Source: Phyllobacterium calauticae
GTDB taxonomy: Bacteria; Pseudomonadota; Alphaproteobacteria; Rhizobiales; Rhizobiaceae
Reading direction: 5' to 3'
DNA length: 64,000 nucleotides
Assembly: GCF_019991125.1 (NCBI RefSeq)
Contig: NZ_JAGENB010000005.1
Location: forward strand, 186,001 to 250,000
The position numbers were made by a program, and so were the translations under genes. Under the pieces are notes generated by a model. It was not told where the DNA came from. It did not search any database and saw only the letters and a list, made by a program, of their open reading frames with translations. Each line of letters opens with the position of its first letter. Position 1 is the first letter of the stretch. This document shows, piece by piece, positions 55,147 to 63,833 of this stretch.

Positions 55147-55629
55147 TTATGATTTCAGGCCAAGTATCTCCGCGGCCGTCGGCCGTCCGGTAACCGCGCG
55201 CTGAATGGCCTCTTTTGTCGCCTGATAGTTGTAGTCGTGTATCCTGCTGTCGTCGCGCGCCTGCCAGTGAATGAAAACACCGACGCAGATGAAGAGATTG
55301 TCGGCTTCCTCGAGCGGGATCACGCCTTCCGCCACGCAATCGCGCACCGCCTTGGCAATACCCGATTGCGCCGGCCCGAACAGCTGCATGGCCTGGCCGG
55401 ATCCGCGGATCGTGACCTTGTTGTACATCACCGTATTGGGCTTGCAGGGCAGGTTCGGTTCGATGACGGCCAGAACCGAGGTAAAACCATCCTTGTTGTT
55501 GGTCAGCGCGTTGCAGAACGCGGTTTCCACTGCGCTGCCGCGCGGGCCGATCAACAGGTCGATATGGGCAACCTCATTGCCTTCGCCGACCAGGGATTCG
55601 CCCACCATGACTCTGTTGATGATCTGCAT
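55147..55629 (-). CDS. fae: Formaldehyde-activating enzyme
   Basis: This 160-residue protein matches the Fae family over its length. It has [24 protein letters not shown] with the catalytic His22, then [18 protein letters not shown] and [17 protein letters not shown]. Fae condenses formaldehyde with tetrahydromethanopterin in the cytoplasm. GGAGGAA precedes the ATG. It faces the MfnB-FolB fusion with a 14-base gap. Paralogues (Fae2, Fae3) of uncertain function exist, so activity is likely but not certain. No other H4MPT-pathway genes are in the window. Confidence 0.9.
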   Translation of the reverse strand: MQIINRVMVGESLVGEGNEVAHIDLLIGPRGSAVETAFCNALTNNKDGFTSVLAVIEPNLPCKPNTVMYNKVTIRGSGQAMQLFGPAQSGIAKAVRDCVAEGVIPLEEADNLFICVGVFIHWQARDDSRIHDYNYQATKEAIQRAVTGRPTAAEILGLKS

Positions 55630-55701
55630 GCCGATTCCTCCATCTCGCGCAGCTATAGCCCAAGATGCGGAAGCGGGGAAAGAATTGTATTCTGCGGCCC
55701 G

Positions 55702-56709
55702 TCAGAGTGTCAGATCGAGCGCTTTCAGCCGTTGCGCGACGTCCTGTTTGCGGTCGGGGTGGACGGCCAGGATGTTTGCCACATGGCCGGCCGGAAAGGC
55801 CATGCTTGTGGCGTGAGCGGTCGTCAACGGCCTGAGTGCCCCGGGGAGGACCTCCCACATGTCGTAACCCCAATCGGCCAGGTGTTCGAAAATCTTGCCG
55901 GGCGTTGTCTTTGACAGATTGGCAAGGAGCTCGCGATTGATCTCGACGAGGATCGTTGGTTTTGAAGCGCGAATTGTGGCCGCCGCGCCGATGAGAAACA
56001 GCCCTTCGGCTCCCTCGATATCGACCTTGATGGAGTCGGGTTTCAGCTTCTTTGCCAGGGCATCGAGCGTTTCAACCTTGGTGCTGCGCTCGCATTGCGC
56101 GCCACCGGAGCCGGGGACGAGACTCGTCGCTCCGGCATTGATCGTGTATTCGGCGCTGTTCAGCTGCATGGTGCCCGACGCGTCGGCCAGCGCGAGCTTG
56201 TGCAGCTTTATGGTTTTTGCAAGCCTGTTTTCGGCAATCGATTTGTTGAACAGATCCCACAGATACGGCAGTGGTTCAAACGCGACGATCTTGCCGCGGA
56301 AGCCGGGTTTGGTGGCCAGCGACAATGAATAATATCCGACATTGGCGCCCACATCGACGAATATGCCGTCATCAGGCGTAATCGCCTTGATGATCTCGAC
56401 GTCGAATTTCTTGTGCTGGCCACTGAAAATGCCGAAGCTCATGTAATACTGGCGAAGGTCCAAATATATCTTGAAGTTATTTTTTGTTTCATAGAGTACC
56501 TCCACGTTTTCGCGCACGAAGTTCTCGAAAACAACATCCGCATGCCTGTGGTGAAATTCCGGGGATGAGAGGAAGCGCCGCCGGTGCTCTTCAAGCGATA
56601 TATCCGAGACATCCAGCAAATTCTCGGAAATTAGTTTTATCTCTTCAGCATTTGCTTCGCGTCCAAGAATAAATTTGTAGCAACTCATAATGTCATTGTA
56701 ACTCGTCAT
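55702..56709 (-). CDS. FkbM-family methyltransferase
   Basis: This 335-residue protein has an N-terminal region of about 100 residues and an FkbM-type SAM methyltransferase domain. The SAM loop is FVDVGANVGYYSLSLA (about 116-131), IVAFEPLPYLWDLF is motif II, and IKVDIEGAEGLFLIGA is the hallmark FkbM segment. It probably O-methylates a sugar in a surface polysaccharide, since it begins the capsule region. The ATG at 56709 follows GAAGG. An in-frame ATG at 56688 is also possible. Confidence 0.85.
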   Translation of the reverse strand: MTSYNDIMSCYKFILGREANAEEIKLISENLLDVSDISLEEHRRRFLSSPEFHHRHADVVFENFVRENVEVLYETKNNFKIYLDLRQYYMSFGIFSGQHKKFDVEIIKAITPDDGIFVDVGANVGYYSLSLATKPGFRGKIVAFEPLPYLWDLFNKSIAENRLAKTIKLHKLALADASGTMQLNSAEYTINAGATSLVPGSGGAQCERSTKVETLDALAKKLKPDSIKVDIEGAEGLFLIGAAATIRASKPTILVEINRELLANLSKTTPGKIFEHLADWGYDMWEVLPGALRPLTTAHATSMAFPAGHVANILAVHPDRKQDVAQRLKALDLTL

Positions 56710-56763
56710 GACGCCTTCACATTCATTCGAATTGAGCTGCTACGGAAATGGAAATTCGGCCTG

Positions 56764-58029
56764 CTAGCGTGCAGTCTGAACAGCACTTGCTAACAATTCA
56801 TCCAATACTTGGAAATGCCCGTTCCAATCTTGTGGTGTGTGTCGTGATTTACTTCGGTATTCGCCGGCATGCGCTTCGATTGCCGCCCGCCAGCCAAGGC
56901 CATCACAGGGATCGAGCAGCGTTGCCTGGTCGCCGACAATTTCCTTATGGGACGGAATGTCCGATGCGATGACAGGCGTTCCCGTCGCCATGGCTTCGGC
57001 AACCGGCATGCCATATCCCTCGACGAAGGAGGGGGCGAGCAGGGCGGCGGCACCGGACATCAGATCGGCCAATGCGGCATCGCCCAGATCCGGCACTTCG
57101 AGCACCATGTTGCGCAGCTGGGGGCACCGGTCCAACGTGGCAAAGACCTGCGCGTTTTCCCAGCCGCGCTTGCCCGCGATCACCAGGCGCGGCGCGCTGT
57201 CGCCATCGCGCTCGACGAGCCAGCGCCACAATTGCAGGAGCAGGATGTGGTTCTTGCGCGGTTCAATGGTTCCGACAATGACGAAATAGGGGTTTTGGGT
57301 GCGGGGAATGCCCGCGCGGCGGACCTGGCGAAAGCTGTTCTCGATGCCCGGAGGCAGAATCGCCATGGGTGGTGCCACCCGTCCGCGTTCGTCGGCAAAT
57401 GACCGCAGCGAACGCGCCGTTGTCTGGGAATTGCACAGGATAAGACCGGCATGCCGCAGCACAGTCTCCATCCGCTGCAGGTGGCGCTGGGGCTCCTTCC
57501 TGCGGACAAATTCGGGATGGGTGACGGGGATGAGGTCGTGGACGTAGAAAACGCCGCTGCGGCGCTTTCCATCAAGCCATGAAAAGGCGGCAGGCCTGTC
57601 GAGGTTCGTATGGGAGACGTGGACGAAAGGGGTGTTGCGCGCCATCGGCCCGGCCGGAAACAGGGTCCGCAAGGCCTTTCCGGCGACCAGACCCCATTGT
57701 TTCACCTTTGCCGGCTTTGATCCGGCCGGGGCCGGCCTGATATCACACCAGGATATCCGTCCATCGATGGCCGCATAGAGCTGTTCCAGCTCGGCAGACT
57801 GCTTGGGGCTCAGCGCCGTGCCGGACCAGCGCGCGCTCAGGTCGGTTATCAATCCCGCTGCACGGCCTTCATTGATCGCAATCGGTTTGTTCCGCCCCAT
57901 TTCGACAAAAAGCGAACTGCGTGCCCTGGCCCAATGGGCGTATTGCAGTTCAAAGCGATCAATCCCGGTCGGCGTCGAGTAATGCGCGCGCCCGATCAGG
58001 CGGGAGATGTCCATGGCTATTGCGTTCAT
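56764..58029 (-). CDS. Glycosyltransferase family 4-like protein
   Basis: This 421-residue glycosyltransferase has a GT-B fold. The C-terminal donor domain has YFVIVGTIEPRKNHILLLQLW, LVIAGKRGWEN, LLAPSFVEGYGMPVAEAMATGTPVIASDIPSHKEIVG (the E-x7-E motif) and a closing helical end. The N-terminal part carries HVSHTNLDRPA, and VHDLIPVTHPEFVRR is typical of GT4. The ATG at 58029 overlaps the KpsC-like stop by 4 bp, so it is part of the capsule operon. The acceptor and donor sugars are unknown. Confidence 0.87.
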   Translation of the reverse strand: MNAIAMDISRLIGRAHYSTPTGIDRFELQYAHWARARSSLFVEMGRNKPIAINEGRAAGLITDLSARWSGTALSPKQSAELEQLYAAIDGRISWCDIRPAPAGSKPAKVKQWGLVAGKALRTLFPAGPMARNTPFVHVSHTNLDRPAAFSWLDGKRRSGVFYVHDLIPVTHPEFVRRKEPQRHLQRMETVLRHAGLILCNSQTTARSLRSFADERGRVAPPMAILPPGIENSFRQVRRAGIPRTQNPYFVIVGTIEPRKNHILLLQLWRWLVERDGDSAPRLVIAGKRGWENAQVFATLDRCPQLRNMVLEVPDLGDAALADLMSGAAALLAPSFVEGYGMPVAEAMATGTPVIASDIPSHKEIVGDQATLLDPCDGLGWRAAIEAHAGEYRSKSRHTPQDWNGHFQVLDELLASAVQTAR

Positions 58030-60149
58030 CGTGCCCACCCAATCCGGCGTAGTGACCGGCGCAACACGCCGGTCTTGTTGTGTCGCGTTGCGTGAATTTC
58101 ATCGATAACGTCTTCCACCTCGCAGGGCAGGCCGGTGTTCCCGGAGAGATAGCGGGGATAGAGAATGAGAACGCCTGCCATGAGCGCATCGAGCGGCAGC
58201 GTGCGGCGCGGGCGAAGCGGCGTGACGGCGTCATGGGTCAGGCCCCAGCCCGCGTAAAACGGCAATCCGTAGCACCACACCGGCCGTTGCCGGATCAGGG
58301 CTTCGAAGCCCAGCTGCGACGTGGCGACATGCACCTCGTCACTCGCATCAAGCAGGGTGTCGAGCGCGGCATTGCCGACGACAAGGTCGGCCAGCTTGCC
58401 AAGTGCGGCGGCATCGGCAAGGCCTTGCCGCTTTCCCGCCAGCAGATCGGGATGTTCCTTGTACACCACGAAGGCATCCGGGCGGCGCGTGCGCACCATC
58501 TGCAGCAATTGGAGGTTCGAGATGCCGCCGGTGAGGCCAAGCCGCAGGGAGGCATCGTCCGGCACCTGTCCGGCAACGGTGACGATGCGGCGGCCGGCGG
58601 CGAGCGTGCGGTAGTCGGGCGATGTGGTGGCGTCGAGATTGTATTTGCTGATCCCGTATTGAATGATCCGCTGGCGCAGGCGGGCCGCCCGGGCGAGCAG
58701 CAGCGGGTCGAACGATGCCGTGCGCAGCAACCTCTCCAGACCGCTCTCGCGGGTGGCATCGTAGTAGAGCGCCTCCCGGTCGATACAAAGCGAGGAGGCG
58801 GGTGTCAGGTTGGCACCAAGCCCCGCAGACCGGATGAAACCATCTTCGATGCGCAGAACCGGCAACGGTGCGGGAAGGGCTTTCCCCTGGTGGGGTTCGT
58901 CGGCATTCTGACCCCAGCGCACGAGACAGTCCGCCTGTGCCAGCTGTTTTTTCGTCGGCACCTCACCGCAGAAACTGACGCTGGACCAGGGCCCCTGCAG
59001 CAGACGCCGGATTGTTTGCCGCTTATGGCGCGAGAAGCCGGCACAGAGGTAGTTGCCGCGCCGTTCCAGCGCGTGGTGCCGCCAGGCGACAAGCCGGTCG
59101 ATGGCCTTTTCGGCCGTGGTTTGCCGCTTTGTCACGGGGTCGACATAGAGGGCGTACTGAAGCAATGTTGCCGCGACAAAAGCATCGAGACTCACCCGGT
59201 GCGTGCGGCGGTTCAAAGCGGCGCTGGCAACCGGGCTGTCGGCCCAGTCCCGTGTCAGACCCCAGCCGGCATAAAACGGAACGCCAAACGTCGTGACGGG
59301 GATTGACCGCAACAGCGCGTCGAAACCGAACTGGCTGGATACCGTCCACACTTCATCGACGACATCGAGCAAGGCGTGCGGCGATACGTTCTCGTCGATA
59401 AAGCGGATATTGGGCCTTCCCGCGAGATGGCCGAGATACCCCCTGGCATAACCGGCAACACTATCCGGATGGCTTTTGACCAGGACCGTTGCCCCGGGCA
59501 CGGCGCAGGCTTTATTGGCCATATGCCGGAACGCGTGCTCATCGGCACCCGCTCCCCTCACCGAATGATCGCCGGCCACCTGATCAATGAGCAGGATCCG
59601 CCGGCCATGGGTTGCGGGCAGGGCGATCGGCCGGTCCGGGAAATGATTATACTTCGTCAGCCGGTGTTCAACGATCATGGCGCGCAGCGTGCGGGCGCGG
59701 GCGAGGTCCGGCCTGTCGGCACCCCACTGCAGCAATTCTTCCAGGCGCGATGGCCTGGCGGCATTGAAATAGATGCCGAGATCGTCCGCCACCATCGAAA
59801 CCGGCGGCGCCCCTGCCTTGCCAAGGCCAACCGACCGGAGAAAGCCATCTTCCAGCGACCAATAGGGAATGCCGCGCATGGCGGCCAACCCCTTTCCCAG
59901 CCGGGCAAGCGGCTTTTCACCCCAGCCGACAACACCGTCGGCGCGGTTCCAGGCCATTTCCGCCGACCTTATCGCGGTGGCGCCGAGCGCTGGTCCAATG
60001 AGGGGAAACCGCAGCCTCGTCGGCAGAAATGCCAGCAGCTCGGCACCCTGCGGCGGCCGCCAATTCGCCTGCTCCGCCGCTCCAATGGCCGCCGCGCCGG
60101 CGTTTGCCGGGCCTGTTGCTTGCAGGGGGAGTGATCGGGCGAAACTCAT
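58026..60149 (-). CDS. kpsC: KpsC-like capsule polysaccharide protein (dual Kdo transferase type)
   Basis: This 707-residue protein has two homologous halves. Parallel blocks are EDGFLRSVGLGKAGAPPVSMVADDLGIYFNAARPSRLEELL (about 100-140) and EDGFIRSAGLGANLTPASSLCIDREALYYDATRESGLERLL (about 410-450). Each half ends in a FYAGWGLT motif. E. coli KpsC uses two such domains to add beta-Kdo residues to the lipid anchor of group 2 capsules. Overlaps of 4 bp with both neighbours show an operon. It could be called RkpJ in Sinorhizobium nomenclature. Confidence 0.9.
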   Translation of the reverse strand: MSFARSLPLQATGPANAGAAAIGAAEQANWRPPQGAELLAFLPTRLRFPLIGPALGATAIRSAEMAWNRADGVVGWGEKPLARLGKGLAAMRGIPYWSLEDGFLRSVGLGKAGAPPVSMVADDLGIYFNAARPSRLEELLQWGADRPDLARARTLRAMIVEHRLTKYNHFPDRPIALPATHGRRILLIDQVAGDHSVRGAGADEHAFRHMANKACAVPGATVLVKSHPDSVAGYARGYLGHLAGRPNIRFIDENVSPHALLDVVDEVWTVSSQFGFDALLRSIPVTTFGVPFYAGWGLTRDWADSPVASAALNRRTHRVSLDAFVAATLLQYALYVDPVTKRQTTAEKAIDRLVAWRHHALERRGNYLCAGFSRHKRQTIRRLLQGPWSSVSFCGEVPTKKQLAQADCLVRWGQNADEPHQGKALPAPLPVLRIEDGFIRSAGLGANLTPASSLCIDREALYYDATRESGLERLLRTASFDPLLLARAARLRQRIIQYGISKYNLDATTSPDYRTLAAGRRIVTVAGQVPDDASLRLGLTGGISNLQLLQMVRTRRPDAFVVYKEHPDLLAGKRQGLADAAALGKLADLVVGNAALDTLLDASDEVHVATSQLGFEALIRQRPVWCYGLPFYAGWGLTHDAVTPLRPRRTLPLDALMAGVLILYPRYLSGNTGLPCEVEDVIDEIHATRHNKTGVLRRSLRRIGWAR

Positions 60150-61504
60150 GGCGTTCCGTTCGGAATGTCGGGCGACAGCGCGGGTATATTGACCGCAATC
60201 ATCTTCAGGTCGCGCTGGATGCGTTGCACGACGCGTTTGCTTGTGGCTTCGGTCAGGTTGCGCAGGTAGAAACTGCCGTTGACGAGGCTTTCCTCGTGCA
60301 TGCGCGCATTGAATGCCTTGACGGCGTCGCGGCGCGGCGGAACCGGCGATGTCCAGAAGCCATCCATTCCGGCCGTGTCACCCGGCTCGCCGCCATGTCG
60401 GCGGCCCCAAACCAGATCGCGTTTGTTGTAGATTGCTTCGCCGAGGGAAAGCACGGGTTTGCCATGGTTCAGGGCCAGCAGCCCCGAGGTGCTGTTGACC
60501 GTTATCAGCCCCAGGGAGTGCCGTATCAGCAAGCCGATGGAGCCATCATCGACGACATGGACCCGCTCCGCGCAGCCGGCGATCCGCGCCAGTTCCATGG
60601 CAAATGGCCGGTAGCTCTTGTGGCCGCGGTCCATCGGATGCACCTTGATCACCAGATGGTGCGCCGGGGCGGCATGCCGCCGGAATGAGCGGATGCTTTC
60701 GGTGATGAGCTTTTCCATTGTCCAGCCGCGGCCATGCCGCAGCAGCTGCTGGTCGTCGTGCACCTGCAATGCAATGACGAAATACTGGTTCTCCAGATTC
60801 TCGATCAGATTGAGCATCATCGCGTTGTTCGCGGGATAGTGGCGTATTTTCCGGCAGAAATTCCGCGTCCAGAGAACAGCTTCCGACAGAATGCCGCGGC
60901 TGCGATGATGGATGTTGCCGCGAAAGAACACGGCACCAGCCGTCTTTGCCAGGTAGTAGCGGATGGCAAACAGGGTCATGGCGCGGAAAAGGTTGCCCTT
61001 GACCGGTTCTATCGGGAGCGACGACGATGCAGGCCGCGCCGGCTGGGGCCTGCGAAGGGGCGACAGCGCATTGTTGCCATCCCATTCGCAGGTAATGAAA
61101 TTGGGGCGGATATAGCCTTCCTCAAAACAGGAGACGGGCACGCCGGCGCGCAGCGCAACCATGATCGCCTGGCGGTGGTAGGGCCGGCTGTCGCCGAACA
61201 GGATGATTGCCTCCGGCCGCCTGCTGCGTATGAACGCGTCCAGCCAATCTGACCAGGCATCCATGGAGCCGCAGAAGTTGAGTGTGCCGGGACCATGCGA
61301 AAACAGCCAGTCGCCACCGTTGAAGTTGATCTTGAGGACATCAAAGCCCTGTGTTTCGAATGTGCCGGAGAGGATGCGAAAGAATGGGCCCACGGGGCCC
61401 TGAAGCAACAGGACAAGAGGCTTTTGCGAGGAGATGCAACGGTTTGCCCGTCCGCGGATCGGAAAAGGAACGATTGTGCCAGATTGCCCGGATTTCTCCT
61501 CCAC
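60146..61504 (-). CDS. kpsS: KpsS-like capsule polysaccharide protein
   Basis: This 452-residue protein is related to KpsS, the Kdo transferase that begins the poly-Kdo linker. The typical blocks are LLLQGPVGPFFRILSGTFETQGFDVLKINFNGGDW, IILFGDSRPYHRQAI, CFEEGYIRPNFITCEWDGNN and LVIKVHPMDRGHKSYRP, plus SIGLLIRHSLGLITVNSTSGLLALNHGKPVLSLGEAIY. The start is a GTG with a weak AAGGGGC, and no closer ATG exists. It overlaps the kpsC start by 4 bp. It heads the minus-strand operon. Confidence 0.88.
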   Translation of the reverse strand: MEEKSGQSGTIVPFPIRGRANRCISSQKPLVLLLQGPVGPFFRILSGTFETQGFDVLKINFNGGDWLFSHGPGTLNFCGSMDAWSDWLDAFIRSRRPEAIILFGDSRPYHRQAIMVALRAGVPVSCFEEGYIRPNFITCEWDGNNALSPLRRPQPARPASSSLPIEPVKGNLFRAMTLFAIRYYLAKTAGAVFFRGNIHHRSRGILSEAVLWTRNFCRKIRHYPANNAMMLNLIENLENQYFVIALQVHDDQQLLRHGRGWTMEKLITESIRSFRRHAAPAHHLVIKVHPMDRGHKSYRPFAMELARIAGCAERVHVVDDGSIGLLIRHSLGLITVNSTSGLLALNHGKPVLSLGEAIYNKRDLVWGRRHGGEPGDTAGMDGFWTSPVPPRRDAVKAFNARMHEESLVNGSFYLRNLTEATSKRVVQRIQRDLKMIAVNIPALSPDIPNGTP

Positions 61505-61870
61505 AGGTCGTCAAGCCCCTTCGCAATCGGTTCTGACTTGACGTTATGTCAGCAGAACCCAAAACAAACGCAATTTCAGGTAGTTATTTCATTCGGATTT
61601 TTGCGGCGCTATACTAATTCCGCCAGAACAAGTATATTTACGACAATAAGATGTGTATTTGTCTTTTCATTGTTGTTGGTGAACATTTGTATTTTATCAT
61701 ATTTGATTATATCAATAGTTATATTCAGTTGTAATTGCAGAATATTTATTTTCATTATATCTTGGCGTTGTAGTGGATGGCATCAGGCCGCTGGCGGAGA
61801 TGAATATGAGTTTGGCATTATCCGGCAAACATTCTGAACCCGATGCCGCGACAACCCGGCGCTTCTTGGC
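61505..61870. promoter_or_regulatory. AT-rich divergent intergenic region of the capsule locus
   Basis: This gap of about 365 bp between kpsS and kpsE has a core (about 61560-61770) far richer in A+T than its surroundings. A GGTTCTG...CAGAACC dyad (61529-61559) with an inner TGAC/GTCA dyad lies just upstream of kpsS. I see no supported gene. A promoter for both directions and a target for a xenogeneic silencer or specific regulator are plausible. Confidence 0.5.
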
Positions 61871-63073
61871 ATGACGCGGCTCAGTCCCAACGACGAATTC
61901 ATCGACTACCTGACGCTGGTTGATCTCAGCCAGTCCGAAGCTGAGAAAGCGCGCAAAGACCATTGGACGATACGCCTGATGGCGCTGTTGCGCCGGCATG
62001 TGCTGCTTATCCTGATGGTCATTCTCCCGACGACGCTTGCCACGGTGTATTACGGGGTCATTGCTTCGCCCCAATATGTATCGGAAACGCGCTTTGTGGT
62101 GCGCAGCCCAAACAGAAATGCAGCTGGCCTGCTCAGCGGATTTTTGCAGAGTACAGGCTTCGTTCGCGCCCAGGACGACAGTTATGTGGTGATGGAATAT
62201 ATTGAATCGCGCGCCGCCGTTGCCACGCTTGAAGCGAAAACCGAACTGCGCGCGATACTGTCCCGGCCCGACATCGACTTTCTGACGCGCTTTCCCCGCA
62301 TCTGGGGCGATGCGACGGAAGAGGCGCTTTACAAGCACTATCTCAAAATCATGAAAGTCGGTACGGATTCGGGCGGCGGCATCACCACCCTTGAAGTGCG
62401 CGCGGCACGGCCTGAGGACGCGCAAAAGCTGACGGAAGTGCTGCTAGACGGTGCAGAAACGCTGATCAACCAGCTCAATGAGCGGGCGCGCCAGGACGCC
62501 ATACGCTACGCCAAGCTCGAGGTTGCCGACAGCGAAAACCGGATGGCGGAGGTGCAGAAGTCGCTGACGGAATTCCGCAACAAGGTTGCAATGATCGACC
62601 CCGGCAAGCAGTCGGCGGTCATGCTCGACATGATTGCGAAGTTGTCGGACGAGGTGGCCAAGAACAAGGCCCAGTACACGGCGCTGATCCAGCAGGCGCC
62701 GCAAAGCCCGCGGATACAGTCGCTTCGCAGCAGCATCGATGCAATGGAGACGCAGATCAGCATGGAGCGGGCCCGGGTCGTTGGCGGGGATGCTTCCATG
62801 GCGCCATTGATTGCTCAATATGAGCAATTGCTCCTGCAGCGCGAACTTGGCATGCGGATGCTGGAATCGTCATCGACGTCGCTCGAGAATGCAAAGATCG
62901 AGGCGCAAAGGCAGCAGCTTTATCTCGAGCGGATCGTCAATCCCAACCGCCCTGACCATGCCTTGTATCCAAGGCGCCTGTGGTCGATCCTGCTGACCTT
63001 CGTGATGTGCTTTGCCGCATTCTGGATCGTCCGTTTCATGCTCAACCAGATCTACGAGCACGCAGAGACATGA
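61871..63073 (+). CDS. kpsE: KpsE/CtrB-like capsule export inner-membrane protein
   Basis: This 400-residue polysaccharide co-polymerase-type protein has a cytoplasmic N-terminus, transmembrane helix 1 (about 40-58; VLLILMVILPTTLATVYYG), a periplasmic coiled-coil domain (about 150-345) and C-terminal helix 2 (about 375-395). ASPQYVSETRFVVRSPNR is a family block. It links the inner-membrane ABC transporter to the outer-membrane export channel. Its stop overlaps the kpsT-like start by 4 bp. The start has little Shine-Dalgarno support. Confidence 0.88.
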   Translation: MTRLSPNDEFIDYLTLVDLSQSEAEKARKDHWTIRLMALLRRHVLLILMVILPTTLATVYYGVIASPQYVSETRFVVRSPNRNAAGLLSGFLQSTGFVRAQDDSYVVMEYIESRAAVATLEAKTELRAILSRPDIDFLTRFPRIWGDATEEALYKHYLKIMKVGTDSGGGITTLEVRAARPEDAQKLTEVLLDGAETLINQLNERARQDAIRYAKLEVADSENRMAEVQKSLTEFRNKVAMIDPGKQSAVMLDMIAKLSDEVAKNKAQYTALIQQAPQSPRIQSLRSSIDAMETQISMERARVVGGDASMAPLIAQYEQLLLQRELGMRMLESSSTSLENAKIEAQRQQLYLERIVNPNRPDHALYPRRLWSILLTFVMCFAAFWIVRFMLNQIYEHAET

Positions 63074-63816
63074 GCAATTCGGACACACTGACGTTCACCC
63101 ATCCCGGTGGTGCTCCGCCTGCATTCACCGCCAATATCCCGTCACCGGACGGATTGCCGAAGGACGGCACCATCGGCGTGTATAACCTGGTCAAGGAATA
63201 TCCGGTCCACGGCGGAACCCGGCGCGTGCTTGACGATATCACTTTCGAAGTGCGCCCCGGGGAGAAGATCGCGATACTCGGCCACAATGGTGCGGGCAAA
63301 TCCACGCTGGTCCGGTTGATCGCGGGCATTGAAAAGCCAACGGCCGGCCGGGTCGTACGTTCCATGTCGCTTTCGTGGCCCATCGCCTTGAGCGGTGGTT
63401 TTGGCGGATCGATGACCGGATATGACTGCATGCGGTTTCTGTCACGCATCTATGACAGGCCGCTCGATGAGATACGCGACAGTGTCGAGACCTTCAGCGA
63501 TCTCGGCAAATATCTGCAGATGCCGATCAAAACCTACTCCTCCGGAATGCGCGCGCGCCTTTCGTTCGGTCTGTCCCTTGCGATCGATTTCGACTGCTAC
63601 CTGATCGATGAAGTCATCGCGGTTGGCGACCAGCGCTTTCAGCGCCGGTCATTTGACGAGCTGTTTGTGAAGCGCAGGGATCGGGCGATGATCATCGTTG
63701 GCCATACCCTTGATATCATCGCCGACCAGTGCAAATCGGCGCTTGTCCTGAAAAGCGGAAGAGGCCGGGTCTTCGACGACGTCAAGTTCGCGTTCAGTAT
63801 TTACGCTTCGTTGTAG
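63070..63816 (+). CDS. kpsT: KpsT-like capsule polysaccharide export ATPase
   Basis: This 248-residue ATPase has an N-terminal extension of about 30 residues, then VYNLVKEYPVHGGTRRVLDDITF. Walker A is GHNGAGKS, the signature is the short KTYSSGMRARLSFGLSLA typical of polysaccharide exporters, and Walker B is CYLIDEVIAVGD. It should work with a KpsM permease, which is not encoded directly before or after it here. It overlaps kpsE by 4 bp. Confidence 0.92.
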   Translation: MSNSDTLTFTHPGGAPPAFTANIPSPDGLPKDGTIGVYNLVKEYPVHGGTRRVLDDITFEVRPGEKIAILGHNGAGKSTLVRLIAGIEKPTAGRVVRSMSLSWPIALSGGFGGSMTGYDCMRFLSRIYDRPLDEIRDSVETFSDLGKYLQMPIKTYSSGMRARLSFGLSLAIDFDCYLIDEVIAVGDQRFQRRSFDELFVKRRDRAMIIVGHTLDIIADQCKSALVLKSGRGRVFDDVKFAFSIYASL

Positions 63817-63833
63817 ATGGTGCAGGCGCTCGT

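Noticed and set aside
61295-61837. 180-residue plus-strand frame ending in a hydrophobic, membrane-like stretch
   Set aside because: The first half is antisense to kpsS, and the hydrophobic half arises from AT-rich intergenic DNA with no start or ribosome site.
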